Origin: Octadecabacter antarcticus 307
GTDB lineage: Bacteria > Pseudomonadota > Alphaproteobacteria > Rhodobacterales > Rhodobacteraceae
Length of the DNA stretch: 64,000 bases
Direction of reading: 5' to 3'
NCBI RefSeq assembly: GCF_000155675.2
Contig: NC_020911.1
Span: 734,501 to 798,500 of the forward strand
Shown one piece after another: positions 61,596 through 64,000 of this stretch (positions are counted from its first letter, which is position 1; every line of letters begins with the position of its first letter). A program made the translations under genes and the position numbers. The notes beneath the pieces are model-generated. The model was not told the DNA's origin. It saw only the letters and a list, made by a program, of their open reading frames with translations, and made no database searches.

Positions 61596-62252
61596 ATGAA
61601 AAATGCTTTGGTCATTGGCGCTTCGGGTGGAATTGGATCTGCCGTCATGCGAGAATTGGAGGCGCGTGGTTACGTCGTCACGGGTGTGTCACGCGGGGAT
61701 GGGTTGGATGTGACCGATCCGGATTCGGTGGCGCGAGTTTTGGGCGGGCTTACAGGGTCGTTTGAGGTGGTGTTTGTCGCCATCGGCACCTTGGCTGCGG
61801 GCGGCGCGCCAGAGAAGTCTTTGGCGGCAATCGATGCGCGGCGGATGGGTGAAATCTATGCGGTGAATGCCATTGGGCCTGCCTTGATATTGGCGCAACT
61901 GGACCGGATCATGCCGCGCGATGGGCCATGTTTTGTTGGAGTTCTGTCGGCGCGGGTTGGATCAATTGGCGACAACAAAATCGGCGGTTGGCATTCGTAT
62001 CGTGCGTCTAAGGCAGCTGCAAACCAGATCGTACGTGGGGCTGCGATTGAGCTTGGCCGCAGGCGTCCCGAAGCGGTGATTGTGGCTTTGCATCCCGGCA
62101 CCGTAGAGACAAAATTTACCGCTAATTATAAGGGCCATAAGATGATGCCTGCGCCGGAAGCAGCGGAGAACTTGTGTGACGTTTTATTGGGATTAGACGC
62201 CCGTCAATCCGGCAGGTTCTTTGATTATGCGGGAGCCGAAGTGGCGTGGTGA
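61596..62252 (+). CDS. Short-chain dehydrogenase/reductase
   Basis: A 218-residue SDR. The NAD(P) loop is GASGGIGSAV, the catalytic serine lies in GVLSARVGS and the Tyr/Lys pair in SYRASKAAANQ. It resembles the C-factor/CsgA-like group. Substrate unknown. Single gene with a poor ribosome site. Confidence 0.8.
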   Translation: MKNALVIGASGGIGSAVMRELEARGYVVTGVSRGDGLDVTDPDSVARVLGGLTGSFEVVFVAIGTLAAGGAPEKSLAAIDARRMGEIYAVNAIGPALILAQLDRIMPRDGPCFVGVLSARVGSIGDNKIGGWHSYRASKAAANQIVRGAAIELGRRRPEAVIVALHPGTVETKFTANYKGHKMMPAPEAAENLCDVLLGLDARQSGRFFDYAGAEVAW

Positions 62253-62371
62253 TCCGCGTTCAAAGGGGCGCATCAAGGCGAAACTAGCAGTTTTTTACGA
62301 AATATATTGAGCAATTTTCGGTTTGTATAAAACTATTCGGTATAGATTTGGTTGGTGAGCCGAGGATTGCC

Positions 62372-62842
62372 GTGGGTTTTGAGTTTCGAAGGTTGACAGA
62401 ACATGACCCCGTTTTGGGCGAGGCGTTGGGCGTTATTCGCGCAGCGTTTGCGGTTATGGAAGGCCGGATTGATCCGCTGTCGTCGCTAGGTGATTTGACG
62501 TCAGAGTGTCTTTCGCAGAGTGCGGCGCAGGCCGAAGTTTGGGTGGGTGCCATGACAGCATCTGACCCCGTCGCCGGAACGGTGATCCTGACGCCAAAAG
62601 ACAAGGTTCTTTTTGTTGGCAAACTCGCCGTGCGCGAACACCGCATGAGGCTGGGTCGTGCGGTGATGGCACTGGCCGAGGCGGGGGCGTCAGGGTTTGG
62701 TTGGCTTGAACTGCAAAGCCGCGTTGAGTTGGTGGAGGTTAACGCGATGTTCAAGGCGCTTGGTTTTCGCGAGGTTGGGCGTACAACGCATGAGGGATAT
62801 GTGCTGCCGACGTCGATTTTGTTTCACAAAGTGTTTGGATGA
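62372..62842 (+). CDS. GNAT-family N-acetyltransferase
   Basis: About 156 residues. FVGKLAVREHRMRLGRAVMAL is the acetyl-CoA-binding motif A, here with RMRLGRA in place of the usual (Q/R)xxGxG/A. The end NAMFKALGFREVGRTTH is typical of small acetyltransferases. GTG 62372 with GAGG upstream is preferred; a TTG at 62348 is the longer alternative. Acceptor unknown. Confidence 0.7.
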   Translation: MGFEFRRLTEHDPVLGEALGVIRAAFAVMEGRIDPLSSLGDLTSECLSQSAAQAEVWVGAMTASDPVAGTVILTPKDKVLFVGKLAVREHRMRLGRAVMALAEAGASGFGWLELQSRVELVEVNAMFKALGFREVGRTTHEGYVLPTSILFHKVFG

Positions 62843-62986
62843 TTTGGCAATGTGAGCTTCGAGCCTTCTGCACGTGTTTTCGAAGGCGCGGCCAAAGTTG
62901 GATATTGCATAAAACCACAAATTTTTGATTATTTATGCCAAGTAGAAACTGCCCGCAACTTGGTCACGGACAGACGAAGTACGTCG

Positions 62987-63295
62987 TTATGTGATGACTT
63001 CACCGATCAACATCTTCGGTTCGGTCTTTGTGAAATTTGGGATGTCAGCAAGCACTGGGCCAGCGACTTCAAGAGTGGCTTGCAGATTGTCCATGCTGGT
63101 GAAAATCATTGTCGCGACCACGTAAAACCCGGCTGGAACATCTGGGCCTCCGGCAAAACTTTTTGAAATGCTCGTACTGTCGATGTGTTCACCCATATGT
63201 TTACCAACAAGCGGGATATAAGTTGTTGTGTAATAGTCGTGATCAAATTGTGTATCGCCACCTACGGGATAAAGAACTTGCGATGAAACGGACAC
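62987..63295 (-). CDS. EthD-family protein
   Basis: A 102-residue dimeric alpha/beta-barrel protein. FDHDYYTTTYIPLVGKHMGE and FYVVATMIFTSMDNLQATLE match EthD proteins. Such proteins are small oxygenase-associated or decarboxylase-like factors with unclear roles. It stands alone, opposite in direction to the acetyltransferase. Confidence 0.7.
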   Translation of the reverse strand: MSVSSQVLYPVGGDTQFDHDYYTTTYIPLVGKHMGEHIDSTSISKSFAGGPDVPAGFYVVATMIFTSMDNLQATLEVAGPVLADIPNFTKTEPKMLIGEVIT

Positions 63296-63766
63296 AAAAT
63301 TTCCTTTTTTGGGTTTTTTTACGCAAGGCTTAATTGATCAAGTTGATTTGGCCATCAAAAATGATTGAGAAATGTAGTGCGGTTTGTGAAAATCTTCACA
63401 CAAATGTTGGCATGTCAAATTCAGTGGCCCGCAGAGAAATCTGCCGATCGTTGTAATGAACGGCATGTGCGAAGTACCAAGGGTAGCAATTTTTGCAAGT
63501 GCAGCGAATTCACACTTTGTCCTGTGTGGATGGCTCCTACTTAGCAAGACATTTCTGATGCGATTTATGTTTGTCAGATGCGGTCTTGTGTCCGGGCTGT
63601 TGGCGCGGATCACTTGGCCGCTGGCCCTGATGGTTTTCATAAACCAAGTCCCATTCTGCTCATCGAACAACGTGCGTTCAGGACAAAGTACGGTGTATCT
63701 AGGTTCTAGGGCTGACAAGTTTTCCATCACTTCATTGGCCTTGCTATCTCTGTGTTTCGGTATGGG
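63296..63766. other. Gap without a supported gene
   Basis: Open frames occur on both strands here (63338-63730 minus, 63456-63788 plus), but neither has a recognisable motif or good start. ACTTTGTCCTG near 63515 and CAGGACAAAGT near 63680 form an inverted repeat about 160 bases apart. Decayed gene or IS-related sequence is possible. Confidence 0.3.
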
Positions 63767-64000
63767 TCAGATTGTTCTGATGCGGTAAGGTTCGTTACGG
63801 GGTGGGACGGCCCAAACCATGCGAGCAGTTTTATTCGCCATCGCGACGGCGGCCACTTTGCCGGGTTTTTGGGCCATGATGTCCGCGAACCATGGGTCAT
63901 ATCGCTCGGGGTTTTTGGTGATCTGGCGCATTCGGGACATCATGCTGAGAACCAGTAATCGTCGAATGTATCGATCCCCCATCTTTGATATACGTCCCAA
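63767..64000 (-). mobile_element. IS110-family transposase, C-terminal part (runs off the window)
   Basis: The minus-strand frame enters from beyond the window and reads KMGDRYIRRLLVLSMMSRMR, then PGKVAAVAMANKTARMVWAV before stopping at 63767. This is the C-terminal Transposase_20 part of IS110 enzymes. The N-terminal DEDD domain would lie beyond 64000. Whether the element is intact cannot be judged. Confidence 0.75.

Noticed and set aside
62284..62754. Long minus-strand open frame of 156 codons
   Set aside because: It lies opposite the acetyltransferase gene, whose GNAT motifs are clear; the minus-strand product has a Ser/Thr/Pro-rich composition typical of an antisense shadow.

Overview
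The gene content and protein style suggest a marine alphaproteobacterium of the Rhodobacteraceae (Roseobacter group). Pointers are the UgpB-type solute-binding protein, the DUF3489/DUF2924/serine-recombinase triad, the capsule KpsE/KpsT pair, the mreBCD-mrdA-rodA order, and short GC-rich dispersed repeats ending in GGGATATTT. The density of broken insertion sequences recalls IS-rich genera such as Octadecabacter, but the genus is inference. No rRNA or CRISPR array was seen.

Layout. 1-1.0 kb: IS3 debris fused to a fragment of a repeated phage-packaging-like module. 1.1-7.7 kb: a tightly coupled operon of a DeoR regulator, a Ugp-type ABC importer, a GpdQ-like metallophosphodiesterase and an inositol-monophosphatase-family enzyme, probably for a phosphodiester or polyol phosphate. 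7.7-11.0 kb: module copy 2, with ParB-methyltransferase, a DUF5681 protein and terminase large subunit but no capsid genes. 11.1-15.3 kb: a gene graveyard with an IS5-family element, remnants of EamA, flavodoxin and DUF2779 genes, and two IS6-family copies.

15.3-36.7 kb: a catabolic island bracketed by two directly repeated IS6 copies. It holds a LysR regulator, PxpA, a biotin carrier protein, a biotin carboxylase, PxpB and PxpC (an oxoprolinase-like enzyme with its own biotin carboxylase), a sugar-type ABC importer, GabT, GabD, the BioMNY biotin transporter, a three-subunit molybdenum hydroxylase, a nitroreductase, a cupin, a small unknown protein, an acyl-CoA ligase and a thiolase. Together they fit oxidation of an N-heterocycle, biotin-dependent lactam opening, transamination and entry into central metabolism; the substrate is inferred, not shown.

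36.7-41.2 kb: an internally deleted IS6, module copy 3 (methyltransferase cut by an intact IS6), and an IS6-truncated GHKL ATPase. 41.2-46.5 kb: an integrated element (RecD2 helicase, DUF3489, DUF2924, large serine recombinase) ending beside tRNA-Gln. A diverged duplicate of its right end and of the tRNA 3' half at 40.8-41.2 kb indicates tandem integration. 46.5-64 kb is mostly chromosomal backbone: a multiply broken BON-MscS gene, kdsA, kpsE, kpsT, a uracil-DNA glycosylase relative, SseB, a GhrA-like dehydrogenase, rodA, mrdA, mreD, mreC, mreB, leuA with a leucine-rich leader peptide that may start at the transcript 5' end, an SDR, a GNAT acetyltransferase, an EthD protein and an IS110 fragment at the window edge.
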